Of a stretch of 53,577 nucleotides of DNA, positions 33,105 through 41,747 are shown piece after piece. Source of the DNA: SAR324 cluster bacterium (lineage in GTDB: Bacteria > SAR324 > NAC60-12); the NCBI GenBank assembly GCA_015232315.1, contig JADFZZ010000035.1:1-53577 (forward strand). The letters are read 5' to 3'. The notes below the pieces were generated by a model that did not search any database, was not told the DNA's origin, and saw only the letters and a list, made by a program, of their open reading frames with translations. A program made the position numbers and the translations under genes. Within the stretch, counting starts at the first letter, position 1. The number at the start of each line of letters is the position of its first letter.

Positions 33105-35141
33105 ATGTCTGATCAGGAAAAACAGCGCGAAGAGCAATTATTACGACAGTTCAAACGGTTGGATTCATTTCTTCATGACAATACCCTCAGGTTTGAAGAA
33201 GAATTTGATACGCACAACAAGGCTCTCAAAAAAGCCCGCGATGACATCCGTGAACAGGAAGATGAGCAGGAAAACAAGCTCGTTTCCAGGGAATTACGGC
33301 ATCTCAATTCCATTCGAAATAGCACTGAGGCCATGAAATCAGCCAGAGAAATTGACGCCGAGGATGGCATCACCAACCGGATCCACATGATGACCATTGT
33401 TCTTGCACGGATGTCCAACCCGAAACTGTTTCAGTTGCTGATTCAAAAACGATTGAATATCACAGATCTCGAGCATCTGACCTTTGTTCAAATGCCCCAT
33501 GAAGTGGATGCCATCCTGTTCATCACGAATCCGTTGTTGATCTTTGAATTGCTGGTGGATCTGATGAAGTTCAGGGAAAAACACAAAGGCTTTATTTTCA
33601 TGTATCTTTCCAATCGCATCGCCCGCTGGTTGTTCTGCTTCACACGTTTTCTGATAGACTATGATGAACTGGAACGAATGGTTCGCCTGACGTTTCTGCA
33701 TGAAAAAAGGTTCACACCCTTCAAACAACAATTTTTGAAGGTGGTTCAACAACTATGTGAAGACACCCGCAAACAGGTTGAAAGTCGGCAAAAGCCACTA
33801 TTTCACAATGATTTACGTCGACTGTATATGTTGCTGACCCATGCGCTGTTTATTGCCTGCCGGGAAGGAATTGCCGTTCAAACTGAGATTAAATCAGCTT
33901 TGACTGAACTGGTTCCCCGCTTGAATTTTGACAACAAGGCGCTGACCGATGATGGGGAATATCATGAATTTTCTATCCATCACCTGGGGATTCCAACGCT
34001 CAAGGATTCCTTTCTGGAACAGTTTGAACGTCTCAAACAACAGGATATGGTCTACACGCTGGAGTTTCTTGGTTATCTGCATCCTGCGGATCGACAACTG
34101 ATCCTGAGTTTTCAATACCGACAGTCCAGATCTTATATTTTGCGGTTGCTTGCGCGGTTGAAACAGGAATATCAGCAACATCAGGGCACCCCGCCTGTGC
34201 ATTATCATCAGATCACTGAAACCCTTCATCAACTGATCAATTATCAGGAACTGCTCTCTGATCCTGAAGTCGATCAGTCCCTGGTCAAAGTTATGTTTCC
34301 GGAGGGACAACTGGCTATGGGTGGAACAATTCCGTTGGGAAGCAATCTCAACATTCCCCAATCCCCCCTGCCTGAGTTTATTCCGTCCAAAGAAATTTTT
34401 GACGCGTTTTATTTTGACCCCGCAGATGCCCTGAGGAATGACTTCCTGGTCGAACTTGCGGCGATCCCGTTCAAGTATGTGCTGTCTCAACGGGATATTC
34501 CGGGATTTTATCTGCTCACCCTCGGAGAGTTTTTCCTGATGGAATCAGAACCTGAAGCCTTTGAGGCTGTTCTGGATTATATGCTTTATTCCGGACAAAT
34601 GACTTCCATGGAAATTCTGGTAGCAAAGGACTGTGCCGCCAATCTGCGGCGGATGGCTGACAAACTCTTGAAACAGATCGGAACCGTACGTCCTGAAGTG
34701 GCGTTTTTTAATGGTTTGAATCAATTGCAGTGGACCAACGCCTGCCTGGCCGTTTCAAGACTACGCACGCCACTTGAAAAGAAATTTCCCCGTATTTTGA
34801 ATCGTGTCCAGCATCAAACCATGCTCATGACTTTTTTACTGGAAATAGAAAAATGGCTGGCCGACAGAAAAAAAATCAAACCGCATCAATTGAAAGCCAC
34901 CGAGATTCCACACGTGCTGACCAGTTATCAGGCCAAAACAATTTATCAGCATCTGGAACGAATTCCAGCCTGCGCACCATGGAAACCACAACTGGATTAT
35001 TATCTTTCCCATGAAAAACATTTCGTGCATGAAATTCTCACAGTTCATAAACAACACGTCCAATTGCTGGCTTACGATAAAATCAGATTCCGGTCGCGGG
35101 AACCGATGGATGATAATTTCAATGAAAATGGAGATTTATGA
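33105..35141 (+). CDS. Unknown large helical cytoplasmic protein
   Basis: I do not recognise the family. The 678-residue protein has no signal peptide or transmembrane segment. Residues 3-60 are strongly charged and likely a coiled coil ('EEQLLRQFKRL', 'HNKALKKARDDIREQEDEQENK'). The rest is a helical, Leu/Phe/His-rich region without metal or nucleotide motifs. Its stop codon overlaps the start of the fused binding-protein gene by 4 bp (ATGA), so the two are translationally coupled. A role as an intracellular partner in the same signalling or uptake system is inferred from this context only. Confidence 0.78.
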   Translation: MSDQEKQREEQLLRQFKRLDSFLHDNTLRFEEEFDTHNKALKKARDDIREQEDEQENKLVSRELRHLNSIRNSTEAMKSAREIDAEDGITNRIHMMTIVLARMSNPKLFQLLIQKRLNITDLEHLTFVQMPHEVDAILFITNPLLIFELLVDLMKFREKHKGFIFMYLSNRIARWLFCFTRFLIDYDELERMVRLTFLHEKRFTPFKQQFLKVVQQLCEDTRKQVESRQKPLFHNDLRRLYMLLTHALFIACREGIAVQTEIKSALTELVPRLNFDNKALTDDGEYHEFSIHHLGIPTLKDSFLEQFERLKQQDMVYTLEFLGYLHPADRQLILSFQYRQSRSYILRLLARLKQEYQQHQGTPPVHYHQITETLHQLINYQELLSDPEVDQSLVKVMFPEGQLAMGGTIPLGSNLNIPQSPLPEFIPSKEIFDAFYFDPADALRNDFLVELAAIPFKYVLSQRDIPGFYLLTLGEFFLMESEPEAFEAVLDYMLYSGQMTSMEILVAKDCAANLRRMADKLLKQIGTVRPEVAFFNGLNQLQWTNACLAVSRLRTPLEKKFPRILNRVQHQTMLMTFLLEIEKWLADRKKIKPHQLKATEIPHVLTSYQAKTIYQHLERIPACAPWKPQLDYYLSHEKHFVHEILTVHKQHVQLLAYDKIRFRSREPMDDNFNENGDL

Positions 35142-37279
35142 AAATAAAATATTTATCAGGTGTGTTGGGAATCATTGCGATTCTGGTGCTGATATTTTTT
35201 ATGAACCGGAATCCCGTAAAGAATATTGCTGAGATGCCCAAACCGGAATCACAAACCATCCAACTGCAATTTGGACATAACATGCCTGTTGATTCAGCCA
35301 TTCATCAGGCCTCGCTCAAATTCGCCGAACTGGTGAAGACCGGCACGTCAGGCAAAATCACGATTCAGGTTTCGTCTGGTCATGAATTGGGTTCCGATGA
35401 ACAAATGCTGGAAAAACTTTTAATGGGAGAATTACCGATCCTGGTGATTCCTACCGCAAAAATGGCCACCCTCTATCCGCCTTCACAATTTCTTGATCTG
35501 CCGTTTTTATTTGAAAATGAACAAGAAGTTTATGCCCTCATGGATGGACCGGTTGGAAAACAATATTTGAAAGGACTCGAATCCAAGGGGTTGCAGTGTG
35601 TCACTTTTTGGGGCAATGGGTTCAAACAGTTCATTGGCAATAAATCACTGAACGAACCTGAAGCGTTTAAGGATCTGAGAGTGCGAACCATGAAAAGCAA
35701 TCTGATCATGGATCAATTCCGTCAATTTGGCGCAAATCCGATTCCATTGGAATTTTCCAGGGTTTATGAGGCCCTCCGTGATGGTGTTGTGGATGCCCAG
35801 GAAAATCCATTGGCGGCAGTCAAAGCTATGAAATTTTATGAGGTGGAGAAACATATCACCCTGAGCAATCACGCCTATCTGGCCTATGCGTTTTGTTTTA
35901 ATCAGAAAAAATTAAAAGAGTTAGCGCCTGAAGCACAAAGTGCCCTGATTTTTTCAGCGCAGGATACAACGCCTCTGCAACGTCAGTGGATTGAAGCCGG
36001 AAATCAGGAAGACATGAAAGACCTCGAACAACTTGGTGTGATTTTTCATGAGTTAGATGAGGCCAATAAAATGAAATTCCGGAAACTGGCAAAACCCTTG
36101 TGGGATTCCTATCAGAATGTGATTGGAGAAACGCTGTGGCAGGGACTTATCCCTCTCATGAAAAATAAACACGAAACCGGGGATCAATGGATCATCGCCT
36201 TGAACGCGGATCTCAGTTCTTTTGCCGCCAGTGCGGGTCTGGCGATCAAACGGGGAATGGAACTCGCCATTGATGAGATCAACGACCGTGGCGGTGTGCT
36301 GGGAAAAAAACTGGGGTTGCTTGAATTGGATCATGTCGGTATCCCCGCACGGGGACAGGCTAATGTTCAACAGGCCTCGGTAACCCCCAATGTTGTCGCA
36401 ATCATGGGCGGACTTCACAGTGGAGTGATTTATTCAGAATTGCCATTGATTCACGAATTAAAGATTCCCTACCTGGTTCCCTGGGGAGCCAGCAATCTCA
36501 TCACTGACACAAATTATAAGCCCTCCTATGTTTTCAGATTGTCCGCCCGTGATGAATATGTCGCTCAATTCATGGCATCCTACGCCATGAAACATTATAA
36601 CAGAATCGGATTGATCCTGGAAAATACGGATTGGGGACGGAGCAACCATGAATCCATTCTGGCCGTTATGAAAAAAAGCGGAAACAGTCCTGCCTCCATC
36701 GAATGGTTTGACCGGGGAAACAGCAACCTTGAAGTGCAGATCAGCCGCTCGGCTGTTGCCAATGTGGATGTTCTGATCATGGTTGCCAATGTGGTAGAAG
36801 GCGCGGCCATTATCAATGAAATCGCACGAAGGGAAAACTCGATTCCAGTCCTGTCTCATTGGGGAATCAGTGGGGGTGACTTTTTTATAAAAACACGTGA
36901 ATCATTGAAAAAAGTCTCCCTTAAATTTATCCAGACTTATTCTTTTGTGGGTCCGTTGAAACCTGAAGGTGAAAAGCTTCGGGAACATTATCTCAAAAAA
37001 TACAATATCCTGAATCCCGGTCAAATCCCCTCGCCCGTGGGAACCGCCCATGCTTATGATCTTATCTGGTTGCTCAAACAGGCCATGGAACAAGCAGGTT
37101 CAGCGGAGCCTGAAAAAATCCGGCAGGCTCTGGAATCAATGCCTGCTTTTGAAGGAGTAACCACCACCTTTCAACCACCCTTCACCCCCGAACGCCATGA
37201 AGCTCTTGATTCACAAAGCTATATCTGGACTGTCTATGATGCTGAGGGAAACATGGTACCTGCGATACAGCAGGAATAA
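35138..37279 (+). CDS. Fusion of TRAP (DctP) and ABC LivJ-type solute-binding domains
   Basis: After one N-terminal hydrophobic segment (about residues 8-22, signal or anchor) comes a complete DctP domain (about 40-340). It has 'LQFGHNMPVDSAIHQASLKFAELV', the ligand-binding Arg region 'FKDLRVRTMKSN', and 'GVVDAQENPL'. A second periplasmic domain (about 349-705) is of the branched-chain amino-acid receptor type: 'GLAIKRGMELAIDEINDRGG', 'ELKIPYLVPWGAS', 'YVFRLSARDEYVAQFMASYAM'. The two domains normally belong to separate transport systems. No TRAP membrane subunits (DctQ/M) or Liv permeases are adjacent. The next genes encode a hybrid kinase and a phosphatase, so a sensory receptor role is more likely than transport. 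Confidence 0.92.
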   Translation: MKIKYLSGVLGIIAILVLIFFMNRNPVKNIAEMPKPESQTIQLQFGHNMPVDSAIHQASLKFAELVKTGTSGKITIQVSSGHELGSDEQMLEKLLMGELPILVIPTAKMATLYPPSQFLDLPFLFENEQEVYALMDGPVGKQYLKGLESKGLQCVTFWGNGFKQFIGNKSLNEPEAFKDLRVRTMKSNLIMDQFRQFGANPIPLEFSRVYEALRDGVVDAQENPLAAVKAMKFYEVEKHITLSNHAYLAYAFCFNQKKLKELAPEAQSALIFSAQDTTPLQRQWIEAGNQEDMKDLEQLGVIFHELDEANKMKFRKLAKPLWDSYQNVIGETLWQGLIPLMKNKHETGDQWIIALNADLSSFAASAGLAIKRGMELAIDEINDRGGVLGKKLGLLELDHVGIPARGQANVQQASVTPNVVAIMGGLHSGVIYSELPLIHELKIPYLVPWGASNLITDTNYKPSYVFRLSARDEYVAQFMASYAMKHYNRIGLILENTDWGRSNHESILAVMKKSGNSPASIEWFDRGNSNLEVQISRSAVANVDVLIMVANVVEGAAIINEIARRENSIPVLSHWGISGGDFFIKTRESLKKVSLKFIQTYSFVGPLKPEGEKLREHYLKKYNILNPGQIPSPVGTAHAYDLIWLLKQAMEQAGSAEPEKIRQALESMPAFEGVTTTFQPPFTPERHEALDSQSYIWTVYDAEGNMVPAIQQE

Positions 37280-37280
37280 C

Positions 37281-37562
37281 CGATTCCCCCTTAGTTTAAG
37301 GGGGTTAAGGGCAATGTCATCAACTTAAGCATTCTGAATGGTGCAGAGTATTAATTCCCCCTTGGTTTAAGGGGGATAGGGGGATGTAATTCTGAGTGTT
37401 AAATCCCCCATACCCCCTTTGTAAAGGGGGATTATCCAGCGAAGAATTTTTTAAGTTGACGACATTGGGGTTAAGGGGATGTAATTCTGAGCCTTAAATC
37501 CCCCAACCCCCTTTTGAAAAGGTGGCTTTTATCGCAGGTAATTCCGAAAGTTTACGACATTG
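37281..37562. repeat. Older MITE copy interrupted by copy A
   Basis: Fragments at 37281-37311 and 37468-37562 have the same internal sequence as the MITE (CCCCCTTAGTTTAAGGGGG, ATGTAATTCTGAG...) and together form an older, left-truncated copy. A younger copy is inserted inside it. Its right end is TTTACGACATTG at 37551-37562. Confidence 0.75.
37312..37467. mobile_element. 156-bp MITE, copy A
   Basis: The left end CAATGTCATCAACTTAA and the right end TTAAGTTGACGACATTG are 17-bp terminal inverted repeats with one mismatch. The interior contains two hairpins built of CCCCC/GGGGG arms. The flanks GGGTTAAGGG on both sides look like a 10-bp target duplication. No coding capacity. It separates the fused binding-protein gene from the kinase gene. 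Confidence 0.85.
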
Positions 37563-37575
37563 AGGACATGGCACT

Positions 37576-40182
37576 ATGAACAGAAGCACTCACAGTATTA
37601 AAAACAGACTGGTAGGATGGATACTGGTATTGGTCACCGGAGCTATATTGCTGGTGACTGTCGCAGGATCTCTGGTGGTGATGTTGACCATCCGGAATGC
37701 CATGGAAGAATCCCTGAGTCTGAATGCCAAACGCATCATTCAGGCTCTGGAATACCGGTTACGGTTTCTGGAAGAAAATGTGCACAATCTCAGTAAGAAT
37801 CACTTGATCGTCAACAGTCTGATTGATCCACAGGCCAAGGAACTTTACCTGCCGAAACTGATTGAGGATTTCAATAAAACCTCAGGCATTGTTTCGACAT
37901 CCATTCTCGGGTTTGATGGACGGGACATTTATTCAAGTTCGGAACATTCTGATTATAAAAATGATCCCTCGTTGCGCCCTGTGTTGCAATTGGGGCAGTC
38001 CCTTGTCAAAATTGAAATTAATCAGGGGACCCGCCATGTTGTCATGGTTGAACCCATTGTGTTTTATGACACTCCCCAGGGCGCATTGATGGTGCATTTG
38101 AACGTCAGCAATCTGGCTGAATATGTCTTGCTGGAAGATCCGGAACTGTCCTATCGACTGCTGGTTGCTGATGAACCTTTGCTTTCAATCAATTACAGGA
38201 AGGATGTATCTTACGTGAAACGTGTTGAAACCATTGGCGCGGAGTTTTCTGAACTCCATCGGTTGAAGGCTGAACTGGAATTGAATCTCCCCACCAGCAA
38301 GTATAATCAACCATTGATGTCACTGATCATACAACTGGGCCTGGTGATTCTGCTACTGATGATCGTTTCGGTTTTAGTTGCCCGCCGCATGGGAAATAAA
38401 CTGGTTCAGCCTATTTTGAAACTGTATGACACCGTCAAATCTGAAGATCAGTCTCTGCGTTGCAGTCCGACAGGAACCCACGATGAACTGGAGGCTCTCG
38501 CCCGTGCGTTTGACCAGAAAACAGATCTTCTGTTGTCTGCCAACGCCGAGTTGGAGCAGTATAAAGAAAATCTGGAATTGCAGGTGGCTCAACGGACCCG
38601 TGATTTACAGCAGACGAATCAGGAACTGTTGCAAGCCAAGGATGAAGCTGAAAAGGCGGCTCAAATCAAAGCTGAATTTCTGGCTACCATGAGCCATGAA
38701 ATCAGGACACCCATGAATGGTGTTTTGGGAATGAGTCGGTTGCTGGAGCAAACAACCCTGAATCCGGAACAACAGGACTATGTGGAAACCATACTGTTGA
38801 GCGGAGAGGGCTTGCTGGCCATCATCAATGACATTCTCGATTTTTCAAAAATTGACTCCGGCAAACTTGAACTGGAGTCACGTCCATTTTCAGTGAGAAA
38901 ATGTATCCAGCAGGCCCTGCATCTCATGGAACCTGTGGCCACAGAAAAAAATCTGGAACTGCGTTACTGGATTGAAGAAGAGGTCGACCACTGGATTCTG
39001 GGGGATATCATCCGTTTAAGACAGATTCTGATCAATCTGATCAGCAATGCCATCAAATTTACCGAACAGGGAGGAATTACCATCAGGGTTTCAGCCCTTT
39101 CATCCATCAAGAATCAGGAGCAAATCACACTGTTGTTCTCAGTGCAGGATACAGGCATTGGCATTGGCAGAGAAACCATTGACAAACTGTTTAAACCATT
39201 TTCACAAGGAGACTCCTCCACCACCCGAAAATATGGAGGAACCGGTCTTGGCCTGGTGATTTCCGAACGTCTGGTGGAACAGATGGGTGGCGACATTTGT
39301 GTCGAAAGCGAAGAGGGGGAAGGCTCCATTTTCTTTTTTTCCATTGATACCGCGTTTACTCAACCGGGAGATACGGATAAGGAACAACAAACTGGTTCCG
39401 CGGAAGTTGCCGCACAGATCAACTCAGAAACCGTCCCAGCCAATATTCTGATTGCGGAAGACAATCACATCAATCAGAAATTACTGGTGAAAATTCTCAA
39501 TCAGCGTGGTTTTCAGCCCCAGGTGGCCGAAAATGGTTTAAAAGCACTGGAAAAGATTCGTGACCAGACTTTTGATCTGGTATTTATGGACATGCAGATG
39601 CCGGAAATGGATGGTTTGGAGGCGACCCGTCAAATCGTCAGCAACTATGCACCGGCGAAACGTCCCAGGATAGTTGCCATGACCGCCAATGCAATGCCTG
39701 AAGACCGGGAACGCTGTCTACAGGCTGGAATGGATGATTATCTCAGCAAACCCGTTCTTGACAGCGATGTGTGGCTCATGATCCAAAAATGGTGTTCTTC
39801 ACAGGCAACCTCCGATGTAACCTCCGATGAAGTCTCTATCGCCGAGGCATCGCTGATTGATATGTCTTTTCTGAATGAGTGGCTTGAACGTGACCCCGAA
39901 TTTGCCAAAATGCTCGGAGAGGAATTCATTGATCAGGGACACACATTGATTGGTGAAATGGAGGCCTTTATTGTATCAGAAAACTGGGATCAACTTCGCC
40001 GTCACGCTCATAAATTCAAAGGCAGTGCCCTCGCCTTGAAAGCGGGCGGCCTGGCGGCCCAGTGTCTGGATATTGAACAGAAGGCCCTGTTGGGAGATAA
40101 AGCACAGTTGCGCCTGTTGTGGCAAAATATGAGTCAGGATTATGTGAAACTTGAGAATCTGCTGACCCGTGTGTTGACATGA
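37576..40182 (+). CDS. Hybrid sensor histidine kinase with receiver and Hpt domains
   Basis: Domain order: TM1 (about 13-38), periplasmic sensor region (about 40-247), TM2 (about 248-270), HAMP (270-325), coiled coil. HisKA follows with His374 in '[11 protein letters not shown]', then HATPase with N-box '[13 protein letters not shown]', 'DTGIGIG' and '[13 protein letters not shown]'. A receiver (about 620-735) has phosphoacceptor Asp672 in '[11 protein letters not shown]'. A C-terminal Hpt has His812 in '[10 protein letters not shown]'. This is a complete phosphorelay in one chain. The gene follows the dual binding-protein gene across a MITE and precedes a receiver-PP2C gene by 29 bp, its probable output. 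Confidence 0.95.
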   Translation: MNRSTHSIKNRLVGWILVLVTGAILLVTVAGSLVVMLTIRNAMEESLSLNAKRIIQALEYRLRFLEENVHNLSKNHLIVNSLIDPQAKELYLPKLIEDFNKTSGIVSTSILGFDGRDIYSSSEHSDYKNDPSLRPVLQLGQSLVKIEINQGTRHVVMVEPIVFYDTPQGALMVHLNVSNLAEYVLLEDPELSYRLLVADEPLLSINYRKDVSYVKRVETIGAEFSELHRLKAELELNLPTSKYNQPLMSLIIQLGLVILLLMIVSVLVARRMGNKLVQPILKLYDTVKSEDQSLRCSPTGTHDELEALARAFDQKTDLLLSANAELEQYKENLELQVAQRTRDLQQTNQELLQAKDEAEKAAQIKAEFLATMSHEIRTPMNGVLGMSRLLEQTTLNPEQQDYVETILLSGEGLLAIINDILDFSKIDSGKLELESRPFSVRKCIQQALHLMEPVATEKNLELRYWIEEEVDHWILGDIIRLRQILINLISNAIKFTEQGGITIRVSALSSIKNQEQITLLFSVQDTGIGIGRETIDKLFKPFSQGDSSTTRKYGGTGLGLVISERLVEQMGGDICVESEEGEGSIFFFSIDTAFTQPGDTDKEQQTGSAEVAAQINSETVPANILIAEDNHINQKLLVKILNQRGFQPQVAENGLKALEKIRDQTFDLVFMDMQMPEMDGLEATRQIVSNYAPAKRPRIVAMTANAMPEDRERCLQAGMDDYLSKPVLDSDVWLMIQKWCSSQATSDVTSDEVSIAEASLIDMSFLNEWLERDPEFAKMLGEEFIDQGHTLIGEMEAFIVSENWDQLRRHAHKFKGSALALKAGGLAAQCLDIEQKALLGDKAQLRLLWQNMSQDYVKLENLLTRVLT

Positions 40183-40211
40183 TTTTTTTTAACTGATTTC
40201 CGAGAATCTTT

Positions 40212-41351
40212 ATGAGTGCTCAACCCAGAATCCTGATCGTTGATGATGAGGTCATCAACCGTAGAATTATTCAACGAATGCTGGAAAAAAAATATCAGGT
40301 GTTTACCGCGGAAAACGGCAGGCAGGCACTTGAAATGATGCCGCAGGTGGAACCTGACCTGATTTTACTCGACATCCTGATGCCTGATCTGGATGGATTT
40401 CAGGTGTGTGAAATGATCAAGGAACACAAAATCTGGCGGTTCATCCCTATCATTTTCCTGACAGCACTGGGCGCCAAAGAAAATACTGATGTGGCAAGTG
40501 CGGCAGGCGCTGACGGATTTCTGGAAAAACCTGTGGATGAAGCCACGTTGCTACCACTACTCGATTTTAACCTGAAAATGAAATTCAGGGTTGATCACAT
40601 TCGGGAACTTTACTACGAATTGGAAAATGATCAGAAAATCGCGCGAACTTCTCAGGACCGGCTGTTATCAAGGATTCCACAAATTCCATGGGCCAACATC
40701 AGCACCATTTACCAACCCTATGGCGATGATCGTGGTTTGAACTTTGTTTGTGGCGATTTTTATGATTTCCGTGTTTCAGAAAATCAATTGCACGTTTTTC
40801 TCGGTGATGCCACAGGGCATGGAACGCTGGCAAGCTTTGTAACCTTCATGGCCAGAATCGCCCTGCAGCAGGGGGTGATGGAAAATAAAAGTCCGTCCGG
40901 AGTGATCTGTCACATGAATGAGATGTTGATGAAAGTCTTGCCCGATGACTGTTTTATGACAGCCTGTTACATGGTGTTTGACTTTGATAATAACCAGATC
41001 ATTCAATGCAATGCAGGACATCCGGGTCCAATCTGTTTCTCAGCCGCTGGTTCAGCCATTACTGTGACCACTTCAGGACTCCCCCTGGGAATCATGCCCT
41101 TTGCTTATGACGAAGAAAAACTGCCCTTGGGACAGGGCGATCGCATGTTGCTTTATACGGATGGCCTTGTTGAAGTTGCCAACGCAGAGGATCAACTCTG
41201 GGGACATGAGGGTTTGAAAAACTCACTTTCAACAGCCCTCAATCTGCCCTTGTCACAATGGATTCATCACGCACTTGCCACTTCCAGATCATTCAATGCC
41301 CAGTCCTTTTTTAATGACGATGTCACTGTGATTGCCATTGAACGTGCATGA
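40212..41351 (+). CDS. Response regulator with PP2C (SpoIIE/RsbU-type) phosphatase output
   Basis: The receiver domain (residues 4-125) has Asp10-Asp11-Glu and phosphoacceptor Asp54 in 'LILLDILMPDLDG', Thr in 'FLTAL' and Lys in 'FLEKPVDE'. A short linker leads to a SpoIIE/PP2C domain (about 165-378) with metal-binding 'CGDFYDF' near 181, 'GDATGHG' at 198-204 and 'NDDVTVIAI' near 368. Such proteins dephosphorylate anti-sigma-factor antagonists (RsbV/SpoIIAA-like) or related STAS proteins. No STAS or RsbW gene is in the window. It most likely receives phosphate from the kinase encoded 29 bp upstream. Confidence 0.94.
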   Translation: MSAQPRILIVDDEVINRRIIQRMLEKKYQVFTAENGRQALEMMPQVEPDLILLDILMPDLDGFQVCEMIKEHKIWRFIPIIFLTALGAKENTDVASAAGADGFLEKPVDEATLLPLLDFNLKMKFRVDHIRELYYELENDQKIARTSQDRLLSRIPQIPWANISTIYQPYGDDRGLNFVCGDFYDFRVSENQLHVFLGDATGHGTLASFVTFMARIALQQGVMENKSPSGVICHMNEMLMKVLPDDCFMTACYMVFDFDNNQIIQCNAGHPGPICFSAAGSAITVTTSGLPLGIMPFAYDEEKLPLGQGDRMLLYTDGLVEVANAEDQLWGHEGLKNSLSTALNLPLSQWIHHALATSRSFNAQSFFNDDVTVIAIERA

Positions 41352-41378
41352 TTGAGTTTGTTTTGCCCAACACCTTGG

Positions 41379-41441
41379 ACGGTAGCATCGGGTTACGTCC
41401 CGATAAATGCCACGGTTTGTAGCCCTCTCCGGGACGCAACC
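41379..41441 (+). repeat. Element 2 copy 2 (right end replaced by MITE copy B)
   Basis: Starts ACGGTAGCATCGGGTTACG like the complete element at 32878-32953 and runs to CCGGGACGCAACC, where MITE copy B begins. The remaining right arm is missing. Confidence 0.75.
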
Positions 41442-41595
41442 CAATGTCGTCAACTTAGAAATTCTTCGCTGGATAATCCCCCTTTACAAAGGGGGCATGG
41501 GGGATTTAACACTCAGAATCACATCCCCCGATCCCCTTAAACCAAGGGGGAATTGATTCACAGTACCATTCAGAAGGCTTAAGTTGATGACATTG
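41442..41595 (-). mobile_element. 154-bp MITE, copy B (inverted orientation)
   Basis: Same ends (CAATGTCGTCAACTTA ... TTAAGTTGATGACATTG) and interior as copies A and C, in reverse orientation. The rest of the 41352-41747 gap holds element 2 at its left and a short hairpin (GATTCCCGCCTGCGCGGGAA region, near 41620) at its right, with no gene. Confidence 0.85.
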
Positions 41596-41747
41596 GTCCG
41601 TTGCCCGGGAGATGGACTGGATTCCCGCCTGCGCGGGAACGACAACAAAGTGTCAACTACTTTTGAAAGGTGCCCAAGATTTTAATCAGTTTCTGACTGC
41701 AAAAAGCATCGTGTTTTAAACCAGAATTATTCAATCAGACTGTATCC

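Noticed and set aside
37281-37562. CRISPR array because of repeated G/C-run blocks
   Set aside because: The blocks are inverted, not direct, repeats with irregular spacing, and no cas gene is near; they are MITE copies.
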